The notes under the pieces were generated by a model, which was given only the letters and a program-made list of their open reading frames with translations, was not told the origin of the DNA and searched no databases. A stretch of 61,391 nt of DNA from Oceanospirillaceae bacterium (GTDB lineage: Bacteria; Pseudomonadota; Gammaproteobacteria; Pseudomonadales; Balneatricaceae): contig JAIBDW010000002.1 of the NCBI GenBank assembly GCA_024686035.1, forward strand, positions 1-61,391, in the 5' to 3' direction. Positions 1-7,680 of the stretch are shown here, piece after piece (the stretch's first letter is position 1; every line of letters begins with the position of its first letter). A program made the position numbers and the translations under genes.

Positions 1-225
1 ACATTCCCAGTCGCCCTTTATAAACTGCACTACGGCGCATTTGTGACCATAACCTAAACTGCGACCAAGCATGCCAAAAGCCGAGCTACTTTTACCTTTG
101 CCGTTGCCAGTGAGCAATACTGATACGCCTTGTTCTTTGTCAGCCTTGGCAATTTTTTTGTCGATTTGCTGCTTTACTTTGCTCATGCGCTGTTGGTGTT
201 TTTCGTCACTAATAGGTTTTTTCAT
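1..225 (-). CDS. cobO: Cob(I)yrinic acid a,c-diamide adenosyltransferase, N-terminal fragment
   Basis: The 75 N-terminal residues of a CobO/BtuR-type corrinoid adenosyltransferase are visible; the rest lies beyond the left edge. The enzyme uses ATP to adenosylate Co(I) corrinoids in the cytoplasm, the last activation step before or during coenzyme B12 assembly. The fragment opens with a Lys/Gln-rich helix and then shows the family P-loop GNGKGKSSSAFG, followed by the conserved VVQFIKG strand. The ATG at 225 is the only reasonable start. It is divergent from cobU, and the other B12 genes follow on the opposite strand, which supports the assignment. BtuR and CobO names are used interchangeably for this family. 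Confidence 0.9.
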   Translation of the reverse strand, partial: MKKPISDEKHQQRMSKVKQQIDKKIAKADKEQGVSVLLTGNGKGKSSSAFGMLGRSLGYGHKCAVVQFIKGDWEC

Positions 226-409
226 AATCTAGGTTTTACCGCTGTGTTTGTGCTGCGCTCAATGTATACCGCAGTTTACCTATCGCTGAAGTGGTGAACA
301 AGGCGTATATTTGAAGATTGAAATATCCTAGTCGCTTTTGAGTATTAAAGGGCAAAGGAACGCTATAAACTATGCATATATTTAACGCTAAGCATCAGAG
401 CACCTTGTT

Positions 410-949
410 ATGACGTCCTTGACACCCTTTCGACAACTGTTTTTAGGCGGCGCTCGATCAGGCAAAAGTAGCCTAGCGGAGCAAGCGGCAAAGAACAGCG
501 GTTTACACGTCGTCTATGTAGCTACGGCGCAGGTAAGCAAGCGCAATGAACCAGGCAGTATGGCAGCCCGCGTGGCTATTCATAAGGAGCGCAGGCCAAG
601 TGTGTGGGGGCTTGTGGAAGAGCCATTAGCCCTAAGCCAAGTGCTGTCAGATCTCGATCACACCCCCTGTTGTGTGTTGGTGGATTGTCTAACCCTATGG
701 CTAAGTAACCACTTATGTGGTGAAGAGGATGATATGGATTCAGTGTTGGAAGCACTGGTCAGCCAAGTAGGCCAAACACGTCATCATCTAATATTGGTGA
801 GTAACGAAGTGGGCTCAGGCATCGTGCCATTGGGTGAGTTAAGCCGCCAATTTCAAGATTATTCAGGCCTTATGAACCAGCGTTTAGCGCAAGTTTGTGA
901 TGAAGTGACTTTGGCCGTAGCTGGATTGCCGTTGAGCTTAAAAAAATAG
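410..949 (+). CDS. cobU: Bifunctional adenosylcobinamide kinase / adenosylcobinamide-phosphate guanylyltransferase
   Basis: This 179-residue protein phosphorylates adenosylcobinamide and then transfers GMP from GTP to give adenosylcobinamide-GDP, the substrate of CobS. The P-loop GGARSGKS lies at residues 13-20. The segment RVAIHKERRPSVW holds the His (about residue 58) expected to carry the GMP intermediate. The motif SNEVGSGIVP, typical of CobU/CobP, is also present. Length matches the family (about 180). It leads a set of four plus-strand cobalamin genes with short gaps, so co-transcription is likely. I found no convincing cobalamin riboswitch in the 184 bases between it and cobO. Confidence 0.95.
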   Translation: MTSLTPFRQLFLGGARSGKSSLAEQAAKNSGLHVVYVATAQVSKRNEPGSMAARVAIHKERRPSVWGLVEEPLALSQVLSDLDHTPCCVLVDCLTLWLSNHLCGEEDDMDSVLEALVSQVGQTRHHLILVSNEVGSGIVPLGELSRQFQDYSGLMNQRLAQVCDEVTLAVAGLPLSLKK

Positions 950-1025
950 TTTAAAAACTTGGTTTTGTCTTTGTTTATATTATTTCACTAACCCTTAAAA
1001 AAAATCTGTAACTGAACGAGATGTA

Positions 1026-2087
1026 ATGATTATGACACTTGAATGGATAAATGCACCTCTAGCTGGACTGAACTTAACAGCCAAAGAGCAAGGCCTAGAG
1101 CGCCAAGGACAACTGACTAAACCACCAGGTTCTTTGGGTAGCTTGGAAACTATGGCAGTGAGGCTTTGTGCTATGCAAGGTGTGCAAAAGCCTAGTGTAG
1201 ATAAGGCTCAAGTAGTGGTATTTGCTGGCGACCATGGTATAGCGGCTGAGGGTGTGTCTGCATTTCCTCAAGTAGTGACTGCAGAAATGATAAAGAATTT
1301 TTCTCGCGGTGGGGCTGCAATCTGTGCATTGGCCCGTCAAAACAATGCAGCTTTTGAGGTCGTCAATCTAGGCACTGTGGTGGATCTGAGTGCTATGGAC
1401 AAGATAGTAGATAACACCATTATGCCAGGCACATCAAACTTTGCACAACAAGCGGCAATGACAATGGAACAGCTCAGCCAAGCCATGGCATCCGGTAAAG
1501 CGGCAGTGGATCGTGCAGCAGGCAATGGCGCCACTTTGTTTATAGGCGGTGACATGGGCATTGCCAATACCACCGCTGCGACGGCTTTAGCAGCTTGGGC
1601 CACGGGTCAAAGTGTCACTGCGTTGGTAGGTCCAGGCACCGGTTTAGATGCACAAGGTGTGACACATAAGAGTCAGGTAATAGAAGCTGCATTGCTGAAA
1701 CATAAAGCAGCCATGAGCAGCCCAATAGAAGCGCTACGCCATGTAGGAGGGCTAGAAATAGCAGCATTGACAGGTGCTTATATACGAGCAGCTCAGGTGG
1801 GCATGGCCATTTTAGTGGATGGTTTTATTACTACCTCAGCGGCTATTTTGGCCACTAAAATGAAGCCTGAAATTACCGCCTGGATGTTTTTTTCTCATGC
1901 CTCAGCAGAGCCTGGACATAAGGCCATGATGGCATCAATAGGGGCTGAAACTATTGTTGATTTGGGCATGCGCCTAGGTGAAGGCAGTGGCGCTGGTGTG
2001 GCATTGTCTATATTAAAAAGTGCATGTGTTACGCATAATGAAATGGCCACATTTGCTGAAGCGCAGGTTTCACCATCGTCTGTTTAA
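1026..2087 (+). CDS. cobT: Nicotinate-nucleotide--dimethylbenzimidazole phosphoribosyltransferase
   Basis: CobT transfers the phosphoribosyl group of nicotinate mononucleotide to 5,6-dimethylbenzimidazole, making alpha-ribazole-5'-phosphate, the lower ligand precursor of cobalamin. The 353-residue product has the N-terminal signature KPPGSLGSLE (about 32-41), a central GGDMGIANTT loop, and the C-terminal RLGEGSGAG, in which Glu319 matches the catalytic base of the Salmonella enzyme. Start ATG 1026 is followed two codons later by a second ATG (1032) that could equally be used. A 76-base A/T-rich gap separates it from cobU. CobC, which removes the phosphate from its product, follows 15 bases downstream. 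Confidence 0.96.
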   Translation: MIMTLEWINAPLAGLNLTAKEQGLERQGQLTKPPGSLGSLETMAVRLCAMQGVQKPSVDKAQVVVFAGDHGIAAEGVSAFPQVVTAEMIKNFSRGGAAICALARQNNAAFEVVNLGTVVDLSAMDKIVDNTIMPGTSNFAQQAAMTMEQLSQAMASGKAAVDRAAGNGATLFIGGDMGIANTTAATALAAWATGQSVTALVGPGTGLDAQGVTHKSQVIEAALLKHKAAMSSPIEALRHVGGLEIAALTGAYIRAAQVGMAILVDGFITTSAAILATKMKPEITAWMFFSHASAEPGHKAMMASIGAETIVDLGMRLGEGSGAGVALSILKSACVTHNEMATFAEAQVSPSSV

Positions 2088-2102
2088 TGGTATCTACCTA
2101 AA

Positions 2103-2714
2103 ATGAAAATTAGCTTATTGCGTCACGGTAAAACCACATCAGATGACATATACCGTGGCCATACAGATGTCGCTTTAACTGACAAAGGCCTAGAGCAAAT
2201 GCATCAAAGCGTTGCTACGTTTAAATTGCCTGTAGATTATCTTGTGAGCTCGGATTTACAACGTTGTGCTATATTTTCAGCGTTGCTAGGCCCAGAAATG
2301 AAGCTAGAAAAACGCTTTAAAGAAATGTCATTTGGCGATTGGGATGGACAGTCTCGTGCCAAAATATGGCGCGAGCAGCCAAAATTGGTGAGCCAGTTTT
2401 GGGATGATCCTATGCATAGTTGTGCGCCGAATGGCGAAACGGTACTGCAGTTACAAACTAGAGCCATGGAGGCTTTGCATGAGCATGTTCAAGGCGCTAT
2501 TAAGCTAAATTGTGAGCATATGCTGATTGTGACCCATGGTGGTGTGATTAGAGCCATGCTTGGTTCTATTTTACACATGAATGCCAAGGGCTTATTTAAT
2601 TTTAATCTCCCCTATGCGGCGCTGGTGCCTTTGCATTTGGCAAGTTTTGAAGACCAAGACGGCCAGCCTGACTATCATATTAGCCTAGATTTTGGTGCAC
2701 ATGAGAATGTTTGA
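2103..2714 (+). CDS. cobC: Alpha-ribazole phosphatase (histidine phosphatase superfamily)
   Basis: A 203-residue phosphoglycerate-mutase-like phosphatase. The catalytic RHGKT is at residues 7-11 (phospho-accepting His8), and the second catalytic His sits in VTHGGVIRAML. The Asp/Glu-rich SFGDWDGQ region is typical of the superfamily. The fold alone does not fix the substrate. Its place between cobT (which makes alpha-ribazole phosphate) and cobS (which uses alpha-ribazole or its phosphate) argues for the CobC role. Its 3' end overlaps the start region of cobS by about 14 bases, indicating translational coupling. Confidence 0.88.
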   Translation: MKISLLRHGKTTSDDIYRGHTDVALTDKGLEQMHQSVATFKLPVDYLVSSDLQRCAIFSALLGPEMKLEKRFKEMSFGDWDGQSRAKIWREQPKLVSQFWDDPMHSCAPNGETVLQLQTRAMEALHEHVQGAIKLNCEHMLIVTHGGVIRAMLGSILHMNAKGLFNFNLPYAALVPLHLASFEDQDGQPDYHISLDFGAHENV

Positions 2715-3516
2715 AATGCTTAAGCAACACTACCATGCTTTGGTTTTGGCCTTTGTGTTTCTTACTCGCATCCCTGTTTACAAAGTTTTTTCTATTGCCA
2801 ATACCATGCCCACACCCCAAGTGTCAGGCAAAGCGTTGTTATATTACCCTGTGGTAGGTGCAGTGATCGGCGGCTGTTTGGCTGTTTTGCCCACTACGCT
2901 TAATCAGTTTGATATTTTCGTGGATCCTCAGCTGCAAGCTGCTGTAGTACTGGTGCTTTGGGTGTGGATTACCGGTGGTTTACACCTTGACGGGCTAGCC
3001 GATAGCGCAGATGCATGGCTAGGCGGGTTTGGCGATAAACAGCGCACCCTAGATTTGATGAAAGACCCCACGTGTGGCCCCAGTGCTGTGGTGGTTTTAG
3101 TATTATTTCTACTGCTTAAGTGGCTAGCGTTAAGCCAGGTGTTACAACATGCGCAAATCAATGCCCCCTCGTGGTGGTTAATGCTTATTTTGGTGCCAGT
3201 AGTGGCAAGGTTGCAGGCCATGGTGTTAGTTGTGCATACACCGTATGTCAGAGGTGAAGGTTTGGGTAGGGTGCTAAAAAACCAAGCTCAGGCTAACTGG
3301 GTTTGGTTTTGGGTAGCGGTATTGGTTGCATTAATGCTGTCCCAAACCATCACTTTGGCATTATCTATGTTGGCAATAAGCGCGTTGGGATATATCTTGA
3401 TGCGCGCTTTGATGATGCAGCGCATAGATGGTTGGACAGGTGACACTGCTGGTGCCAGTATCGAAGTGACAGAGGTGCTGCTGCTGTTGGTGATGGCGGT
3501 GTCTATTGCCCTCTAG
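2701..3516 (+). CDS. cobS: Adenosylcobinamide-GDP ribazoletransferase (cobalamin synthase)
   Basis: CobS joins adenosylcobinamide-GDP to alpha-ribazole at the inner membrane, completing the nucleotide loop. The protein is strongly hydrophobic with about six to seven membrane segments. It starts with the family pattern FLTRIP and contains the conserved acidic loop GGLHLDGLADSADAWLGG, probably metal or phosphate binding, followed by a Gly-Asp segment DPTCGPSAV. The reading frame is open from TTG 2692, but I prefer ATG 2701 (ATGs at 2707 and 2716 are also possible) because the family has only a short stretch before the first helix. It overlaps the cobC stop. Confidence 0.92.
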   Translation: MRMFEMLKQHYHALVLAFVFLTRIPVYKVFSIANTMPTPQVSGKALLYYPVVGAVIGGCLAVLPTTLNQFDIFVDPQLQAAVVLVLWVWITGGLHLDGLADSADAWLGGFGDKQRTLDLMKDPTCGPSAVVVLVLFLLLKWLALSQVLQHAQINAPSWWLMLILVPVVARLQAMVLVVHTPYVRGEGLGRVLKNQAQANWVWFWVAVLVALMLSQTITLALSMLAISALGYILMRALMMQRIDGWTGDTAGASIEVTEVLLLLVMAVSIAL

Positions 3517-3625
3517 GATAAAGCATGAATTCTATTCACCTGTGGCATATTTTTTTCACCCAGCGGCACACTCAAAGCTGACATAATCCTTGCTCTATAA
3601 AGTGTAAAAAACACCGGAGCTTGCT

Positions 3626-4471
3626 TTGAACAGTCGTTATTCCTTTGAATTCTTTCCGCCTAAATCTAATGCGAGTCATCTTGCATTGGACACATGCCTG
3701 CATGACCTTGCATCTTGGAAGCCTGAATTCTGTTCAATGACATACGGTGCTGGTGGTTCAAGCCAAGTAGAAAGCTACACTGCTATTCAACGTTTGCAAA
3801 AACTTGGGCATGTGCCGGCAGCCCACATCACTGCTGTGGGTGCCAGCAAGGCAGAAGTTGATCAAGCAGCCCAGGCTTTCATCGAAGCGGGCATTGATCA
3901 CCTGGTGGCCCTAAGAGGCGATGGCCCCAATGGGCAGTTTGTCTCCCATCCCCAAGGCTATCAATATGGCGCCGACTTAGTGGCAGGTTTAAGGCGATGG
4001 TTTGAGGGTACTATTTCTGTGGCAGGCTATCCAGAAACCCACCCAGAAGCAACCAGTGCGAAGGCAGACCTTACGCACTTAAAAACTAAGGTAGAGGCAG
4101 GAGCTAATCAAATTATGACACAGTATTGTTATGACACTGATTCATTGTTGCGCTTTGCTGACCAGTTACAAGCCCAAGCCGTTGATGTGCCAATTATCGT
4201 TGGCATTATGCCTATTCATGACATTCAGGCAGTACAACGTTTTTCAGCCCGCTGCGGAGCCACTGTGCCAGACACCATAGTGGCTCAGTTTGAAAACTTA
4301 AGTGACACTAGTGATCAGTTTAATCTTGCCATTGATATCGCCTTAACTCAGATAGAGCAGCTAGCCAATCATGGGCTTAATCAAGTGCATTTGTATACCC
4401 TTAATCGCCCTTTGTGGGTACAGGGGATTTTGCAGGAAATGGCACAACCGAAGCTTGCTAAAAGTGCGTAA
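3626..4471 (+). CDS. metF: Methylenetetrahydrofolate reductase
   Basis: MetF reduces 5,10-methylenetetrahydrofolate to 5-methyltetrahydrofolate, the methyl donor for homocysteine methylation, using FAD. The 281-residue length fits the bacterial single-domain enzyme. Signatures are the N-terminal FEFFPPK, with the conserved Glu and Pro residues of the TIM barrel, the SMTYGAGGS segment, and LVALRGDGP near residue 93. Translation most likely begins at TTG 3626, because GGAG lies six bases upstream at 3616-3619 and the family motif follows after only six residues; no ATG fits. Its neighbours are B12 and queuosine genes. The link to B12 may be functional through B12-dependent MetH, but that gene is not in the window. 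Confidence 0.94.
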   Translation: MNSRYSFEFFPPKSNASHLALDTCLHDLASWKPEFCSMTYGAGGSSQVESYTAIQRLQKLGHVPAAHITAVGASKAEVDQAAQAFIEAGIDHLVALRGDGPNGQFVSHPQGYQYGADLVAGLRRWFEGTISVAGYPETHPEATSAKADLTHLKTKVEAGANQIMTQYCYDTDSLLRFADQLQAQAVDVPIIVGIMPIHDIQAVQRFSARCGATVPDTIVAQFENLSDTSDQFNLAIDIALTQIEQLANHGLNQVHLYTLNRPLWVQGILQEMAQPKLAKSA

Positions 4472-4486
4472 ATACCAAGCTTAAGG

Positions 4487-4492
4487 TATAAT
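4487..4492 (+). promoter_or_regulatory. Probable -10 element of the queC operon
   Basis: A perfect TATAAT at 4487-4492 sits 38 bases before the queC ATG, directly after the metF stop, with a GC-rich stretch after it. No good -35 hexamer is visible at 16-18 bases upstream, so recognition may rely on the extended region or an activator. The inferred transcription start is near 4499, leaving a leader of about 30 bases. Confidence 0.5.
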
Positions 4493-4529
4493 GCGCGGCT
4501 TAATTATTTGTATTGTAGATTAGCCGCAC

Positions 4530-5231
4530 ATGAACTCAACAGGCACGCCATCCGAAAAGCTAAAAGAGAAGTCCAAAGCCGTTGTCATTTACTCTGGTGG
4601 CATGGACTCTTACACCGTACTCCACTTGGCTTTGCAGCAAGGTTATGAAGTACACGCAGTGTCGTTTAATTACGGCCAGCGCCACAGTAAAGAGCTCGAT
4701 GTGGCGGTGAAAGTATGTGCAGATTTAGGTATTTCCCATAAGCTTGTTGATATCACCGAGATTAACCAGCTGTTGCAAGGCTCTTCTTTAACTTCTACAG
4801 ATATAGATATTCCTACAGGCGAATACGAACAAGACAACATGAAGTCTACTGTGGTGCCCAACCGCAATATGATTTTGCTATCTTTGGCAATTGGCTATGC
4901 CGTCTCCGTTGGTTCTACCGAAGTGTTTTACGGCGCACATTCTGGCGATCACGACATCTACCCAGATTGTCGGCCAGAGTTTGTTGATGCGATGAATGTG
5001 GTGTCTGCCATAGCGAACTACGATGATGTGCAAATCACTAGCCCATTTTTACACCAAAGTAAGCTAGCTATTCTTGAGGCGGGTTTAAACATGGGTTTAG
5101 ATTATGCTCAAACATGGACCTGTTACCTAGGCCAAGAAAAAGCCTGTGGTAAATGTGGCTCATGTGTGGAGCGTTTAGAAGCCTTTGCCAAAGCTGGCCT
5201 CACTGATCCCGTGCCTTACGTGTCGTTATAA
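4530..5231 (+). CDS. queC: 7-cyano-7-deazaguanine (preQ0) synthase
   Basis: QueC converts 7-carboxy-7-deazaguanine to preQ0 with ATP and ammonia in queuosine biosynthesis. The 233-residue protein has the N-type ATP pyrophosphatase loop SGGMDS at residues 22-27. Its C-terminal zinc site has Cys198 followed by the CxxCxxC cluster at Cys206, Cys209 and Cys212. Homologues start a few residues before the loop, so the first 15 or so residues here are a polar extension. There is no purine-rich ribosome site before ATG 4530. It is followed one base after its stop by queE, so queC, queE and queD form one operon. Confidence 0.96.
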   Translation: MNSTGTPSEKLKEKSKAVVIYSGGMDSYTVLHLALQQGYEVHAVSFNYGQRHSKELDVAVKVCADLGISHKLVDITEINQLLQGSSLTSTDIDIPTGEYEQDNMKSTVVPNRNMILLSLAIGYAVSVGSTEVFYGAHSGDHDIYPDCRPEFVDAMNVVSAIANYDDVQITSPFLHQSKLAILEAGLNMGLDYAQTWTCYLGQEKACGKCGSCVERLEAFAKAGLTDPVPYVSL

Positions 5232-5232
5232 T

Positions 5233-5880
5233 ATGTATTCTGTGAAAGAGATTTTTTATACATTGCAAGGCGAAGGTCGCCAAGCCGGAAGGCCTGCGGT
5301 GTTTTGTAGATTTGCAGGGTGCAACCTTTGGACGGGCAGCGAGGCACGCCGCGGGGCCAGCATTTGTGATTTTTGCGACACAGACTTTGTCGGCGTAGAC
5401 GGCACTCTAGGTGGTCGCTACACTGCACAAAATTTAGCGCAACTCATAAAAAGCTGTTGGCCAGAAGGTCTGCCAGGTCACCCCTTGGTGGTTCTAACAG
5501 GCGGCGAGCCTATGCTTCAGGTGGATGAAGCGTTGGTGAATCAGCTACACGACCAAGGCTTTGAAATAGCCATCGAAACGAATGGCACATTGCCAGTGCC
5601 AGCGAGCATCGATTGGATTTGCGTGAGCCCTAAAGGCACCTCAAATATTGTGCAAACTACAGGCCACGAGCTAAAGCTAGTGTATCCGCAGCGCTATGCG
5701 ATGCCAGAAAAGTTTATAGATTGGGATTTTGAAAACCATTATCTACAACCGTTGGATAAAGCATATATTGCCACTTCCAATGATGATGACAACTATGTGC
5801 AACAAACCATCGATTATTGTATGCAGCACCCACAGTGGCGCTTAAGCTTGCAAACTCACAAAATTACAGGTATCCGCTAA
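5233..5880 (+). CDS. queE: 7-carboxy-7-deazaguanine synthase (radical SAM)
   Basis: QueE rearranges 6-carboxy-tetrahydropterin to 7-carboxy-7-deazaguanine using S-adenosylmethionine and a 4Fe-4S cluster. The cluster ligands are in an expanded spacing: Cys30, Cys45 and Cys48, a CX14CX2C pattern as described for some QueE proteins rather than the standard CX3CX2C. LTGGEP, the SAM-binding motif, follows near residue 91. I start it at ATG 5233, one base after the queC stop; the longer open frame upstream lies inside queC. Its stop overlaps the queD start (TAATG), which implies coupled translation. Product length is 215 residues, normal for this subgroup. Confidence 0.95.
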   Translation: MYSVKEIFYTLQGEGRQAGRPAVFCRFAGCNLWTGSEARRGASICDFCDTDFVGVDGTLGGRYTAQNLAQLIKSCWPEGLPGHPLVVLTGGEPMLQVDEALVNQLHDQGFEIAIETNGTLPVPASIDWICVSPKGTSNIVQTTGHELKLVYPQRYAMPEKFIDWDFENHYLQPLDKAYIATSNDDDNYVQQTIDYCMQHPQWRLSLQTHKITGIR

Positions 5881-6236
5881 TGGAAATATACAAAGATTTT
5901 AGCTTCGATTCAGCTCACTTTTTACCCAACGTGCCAGCAGGGCACAAATGTGGTCGCCTGCACGGGCACACATTTTCCTTGCGCATTGTGGTGTCTGGCC
6001 CAGTAGGAGAAACCACTGGCTGGATTATGGATTTTGGTGATATTAAGCAGGTATTTAAGCCACTGTATGAGCAGCTTGATCATCACTATCTCAATGATAT
6101 TGAAGGTTTAGAAAACCCGACCAGTGAAGTGATGGTGAAGTGGATTTGGCAGATGCTAAAGCCAGTGTTACCGCAGCTGTCACGTTTGGAATTAAAAGAA
6201 ACCTGTACCTCTGGTTGTGTCTACAGCGGGGAGTAA
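5880..6236 (+). CDS. queD: 6-carboxy-5,6,7,8-tetrahydropterin synthase
   Basis: QueD turns dihydroneopterin triphosphate into 6-carboxytetrahydropterin, the step just before QueE. The 118-residue protein belongs to the PTPS family: zinc ligands are His13, His28 and His30 (in CGRLHGHTF) and the catalytic Cys is Cys24. LDHHYLND and the C-terminal [11 protein letters not shown] (Glu-Thr substrate pocket) are also conserved. The ATG at 5880 shares its A with the queE stop codon. The operon order queC-queE-queD supplies preQ0 from the pterin precursor; queF and tgt are not in the window. Confidence 0.95.
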   Translation: MEIYKDFSFDSAHFLPNVPAGHKCGRLHGHTFSLRIVVSGPVGETTGWIMDFGDIKQVFKPLYEQLDHHYLNDIEGLENPTSEVMVKWIWQMLKPVLPQLSRLELKETCTSGCVYSGE

Positions 6237-6239
6237 GTT

Positions 6240-6653
6240 ATGGCTATTGACGGGTTAACTATTGATGACATTAAACGTATTAGCGATCAGGTAAAAACCA
6301 TCGCCATAGTTGGCTTGTCTCCCAAACCACACCGCGCAAGTCATCAAGTGGCGCTATATTTGCAAAAGCTTGGTTATTCAATTATCCCCGTGCATCCCCA
6401 GCACAAACAAATATTAGGCTTAACCTGTTACCCAAACCTTGCCTCTATTCCTTTTGATATAGACATGGTGGATTGTTTTAGATCCAGTGAATCCATGCCG
6501 GCCTTGGCCGATGAAGTGATTGCCAAAGGGGCTAAAGTCATGTGGATGCAGCTAGATATTTACCATGCAGACGCAGCAGCCATGGTAAGAGCTGCTGGCA
6601 TAACTGTGGTGATGGATCGTTGTCCGAAAATAGAGTTTGCTAAGTTTAGTTAG
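6240..6653 (+). CDS. CoA-binding protein, YccU family
   Basis: A 137-residue single-domain protein with a Rossmann-type CoA-binding fold, like the N-terminal part of succinyl-CoA synthetase alpha subunits. The nucleotide-binding turn IAIVGLSPKPHRASHQVALYL lies at about residues 20-40 and is followed by the YSIIPVHP strand typical of YccU/YneT proteins. The central MVDCFRSSESMPALADEVIAKGAKVMWMQL and a late Cys in MDRCPKIEF are conserved in the family. Exact physiological role is unknown. It starts three bases after queD, so it is probably the last gene of the que operon, although no functional link to queuosine is known to me. Confidence 0.88.
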   Translation: MAIDGLTIDDIKRISDQVKTIAIVGLSPKPHRASHQVALYLQKLGYSIIPVHPQHKQILGLTCYPNLASIPFDIDMVDCFRSSESMPALADEVIAKGAKVMWMQLDIYHADAAAMVRAAGITVVMDRCPKIEFAKFS

Positions 6654-6674
6654 GCAATAAGTGCCGCTGCCCAA

Positions 6675-6854
6675 TCATTCCCAATACTTAAGAAATTTTT
6701 TTGGTAGCGTTAAATATAAAACTCCCGCAAGTAATATGCCGATCAATAATCCACCAAAGATCATGCCGGCCAGCCCAATATCAACAACTTTAACCAAAAA
6801 ATCCAGGCCTAACATAGTTACCACAGCTGTAATAAAAACCCCTATTTCAATCAT
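6675..6854 (-). CDS. Small membrane protein of unknown function (59 residues)
   Basis: I do not recognise this gene. On the minus strand an ATG frame of 59 codons encodes a protein with two hydrophobic helices (about residues 4-17 and 26-49, rich in Ile, Leu and Gly) and a basic, aromatic end KKFLKYWE. That composition is what a small inner-membrane protein looks like, while the opposite-strand frame over the same bases is a Pro/Ser/Thr/Asn-rich string typical of antisense. The ribosome site is weak (AAAG, 11 bases before the start). It is convergent with the que operon and divergent from the dioxygenase gene. Coding status rests on composition only. Confidence 0.5.
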   Translation of the reverse strand: MIEIGVFITAVVTMLGLDFLVKVVDIGLAGMIFGGLLIGILLAGVLYLTLPKKFLKYWE

Positions 6855-6889
6855 TGACGCATTAACTTTCTGGTGCTTTATAAATATCT

Positions 6890-6913
6890 AAAGGGGGCTG
6901 TACCTCCTTTATT
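6890..6913 (+). terminator. Stem-loop between the small membrane gene and the dioxygenase promoter
   Basis: AAAGGGGG at 6890-6897 can pair with CCTCCTTT at 6903-6910 around a short CTGTA loop. The tract after it (ATTCTT) is only weakly U-rich, so it may be a modest terminator for transcripts leaving the que operon, or a leader hairpin for the minus-strand gene, where it would hide a strong AAAGGAGG sequence that has no start codon after it. Confidence 0.3.
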
Positions 6914-6929
6914 CTTCGCTGATTTATGA

Positions 6930-6958
6930 TTGCTCGAATGTTCTTGTAATAGTATACT
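6930..6958 (+). promoter_or_regulatory. Sigma-70-type promoter for the intradiol dioxygenase gene
   Basis: TTGCTC at 6930-6935 and TATACT at 6953-6958 are separated by exactly 17 bases, a good vegetative promoter. The inferred start near 6965 gives a leader of about 45 bases before ATG 7010. Confidence 0.6.
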
Positions 6959-7009
6959 ACTTCCAGCTATGTTGTTGCCTAGATAATCTAACCATTGGAA
7001 GTGTTGCTT

Positions 7010-7636
7010 ATGAGAAATAGAACCTTTACTCGCCGCGGCTTATTGGCAAGTATTGTAGTGATTGCCGGAGGTGCTTTTTTTTGGAAAAAGAACGCTGCAG
7101 CTGGATTGACACCAAGTGCCACAGAGGGCCCGTTTTACCCCACAGCCGAAATGCGAATGGCTGATGAAGACAACGACCTAGTTAAAGTGGATGGATTGGT
7201 CAAACAGGCTGGAGGTGAGATCATTACTCTAAAGGGTCGGGTGACTGATCGCGAGGGAAACCCCCATGTAGGTCATCGAATAGAGATCTGGCAGTGCGAT
7301 CAAAACGGTAAATACTTACATCCTGGAGATGAACGTGAAGTGCCATACGATCAGGGTTTTCAAGGCTTTGGCCATGACATAACAGGTGATGATGGAAGCT
7401 ATAGTTTTCGCACTATCAAACCAGGAAAATACCCAGGACGCACGCCTCATATCCATGTAAAGGTCTTAAAAGAAGGCGCTGAACTGCTGACAACGCAGTT
7501 TTATGTGGCCGGCGATCCTGATAATGCCGATGATGGTTTATTTAACCGGATGTCTAAGTTACAGGCCCAAAAAGTGTCGATGGTTTACATCACATCAGAC
7601 ACAGGCATTGAGACCACTATTAATCTTCAGATTTAG
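7010..7636 (+). CDS. Intradiol ring-cleavage dioxygenase with Tat signal peptide
   Basis: A 208-residue protein of the protocatechuate 3,4-dioxygenase / catechol 1,2-dioxygenase superfamily. The four non-heme Fe(III) ligands are recognisable by alignment from memory: Tyr102 (GKYLH), Tyr141 (PGKYP), His147 and His149 (TPHIHV). The family opening ATEGPFYP is at 38-44. The N-terminus carries a twin-arginine motif (TRRGLLA, Arg8-Arg9) and a hydrophobic segment 11-24, so the enzyme is probably exported folded with its iron. GGAAG at 6997-7001 selects ATG 7010 over the in-frame TTG 6995. No catabolic genes flank it, so the substrate is unknown; cytoplasmic aromatic degradation seems unlikely. Confidence 0.9.
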   Translation: MRNRTFTRRGLLASIVVIAGGAFFWKKNAAAGLTPSATEGPFYPTAEMRMADEDNDLVKVDGLVKQAGGEIITLKGRVTDREGNPHVGHRIEIWQCDQNGKYLHPGDEREVPYDQGFQGFGHDITGDDGSYSFRTIKPGKYPGRTPHIHVKVLKEGAELLTTQFYVAGDPDNADDGLFNRMSKLQAQKVSMVYITSDTGIETTINLQI

Positions 7637-7680
7637 AAGCCGCTCCAGCAAGCATCAAACCAGGATTGATTTGAATGGGT

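Noticed and set aside
226-409. Possible cobalamin riboswitch between cobO and cobU
   Set aside because: The 184-base gap is short for the full aptamer and I could not find the conserved B12 box sequence on either strand.
2692-2700. TTG 2692 as cobS start
   Set aside because: Three ATG codons follow within 25 bases and fit the family's short N-terminus better.
6661-6891. Plus-strand open frame of 76 codons after the CoA-binding protein gene
   Set aside because: Composition (Pro, Ser, Thr, Asn, Lys and Ile without any domain pattern) is that of an antisense frame, and the opposite strand encodes a more protein-like hydrophobic product.
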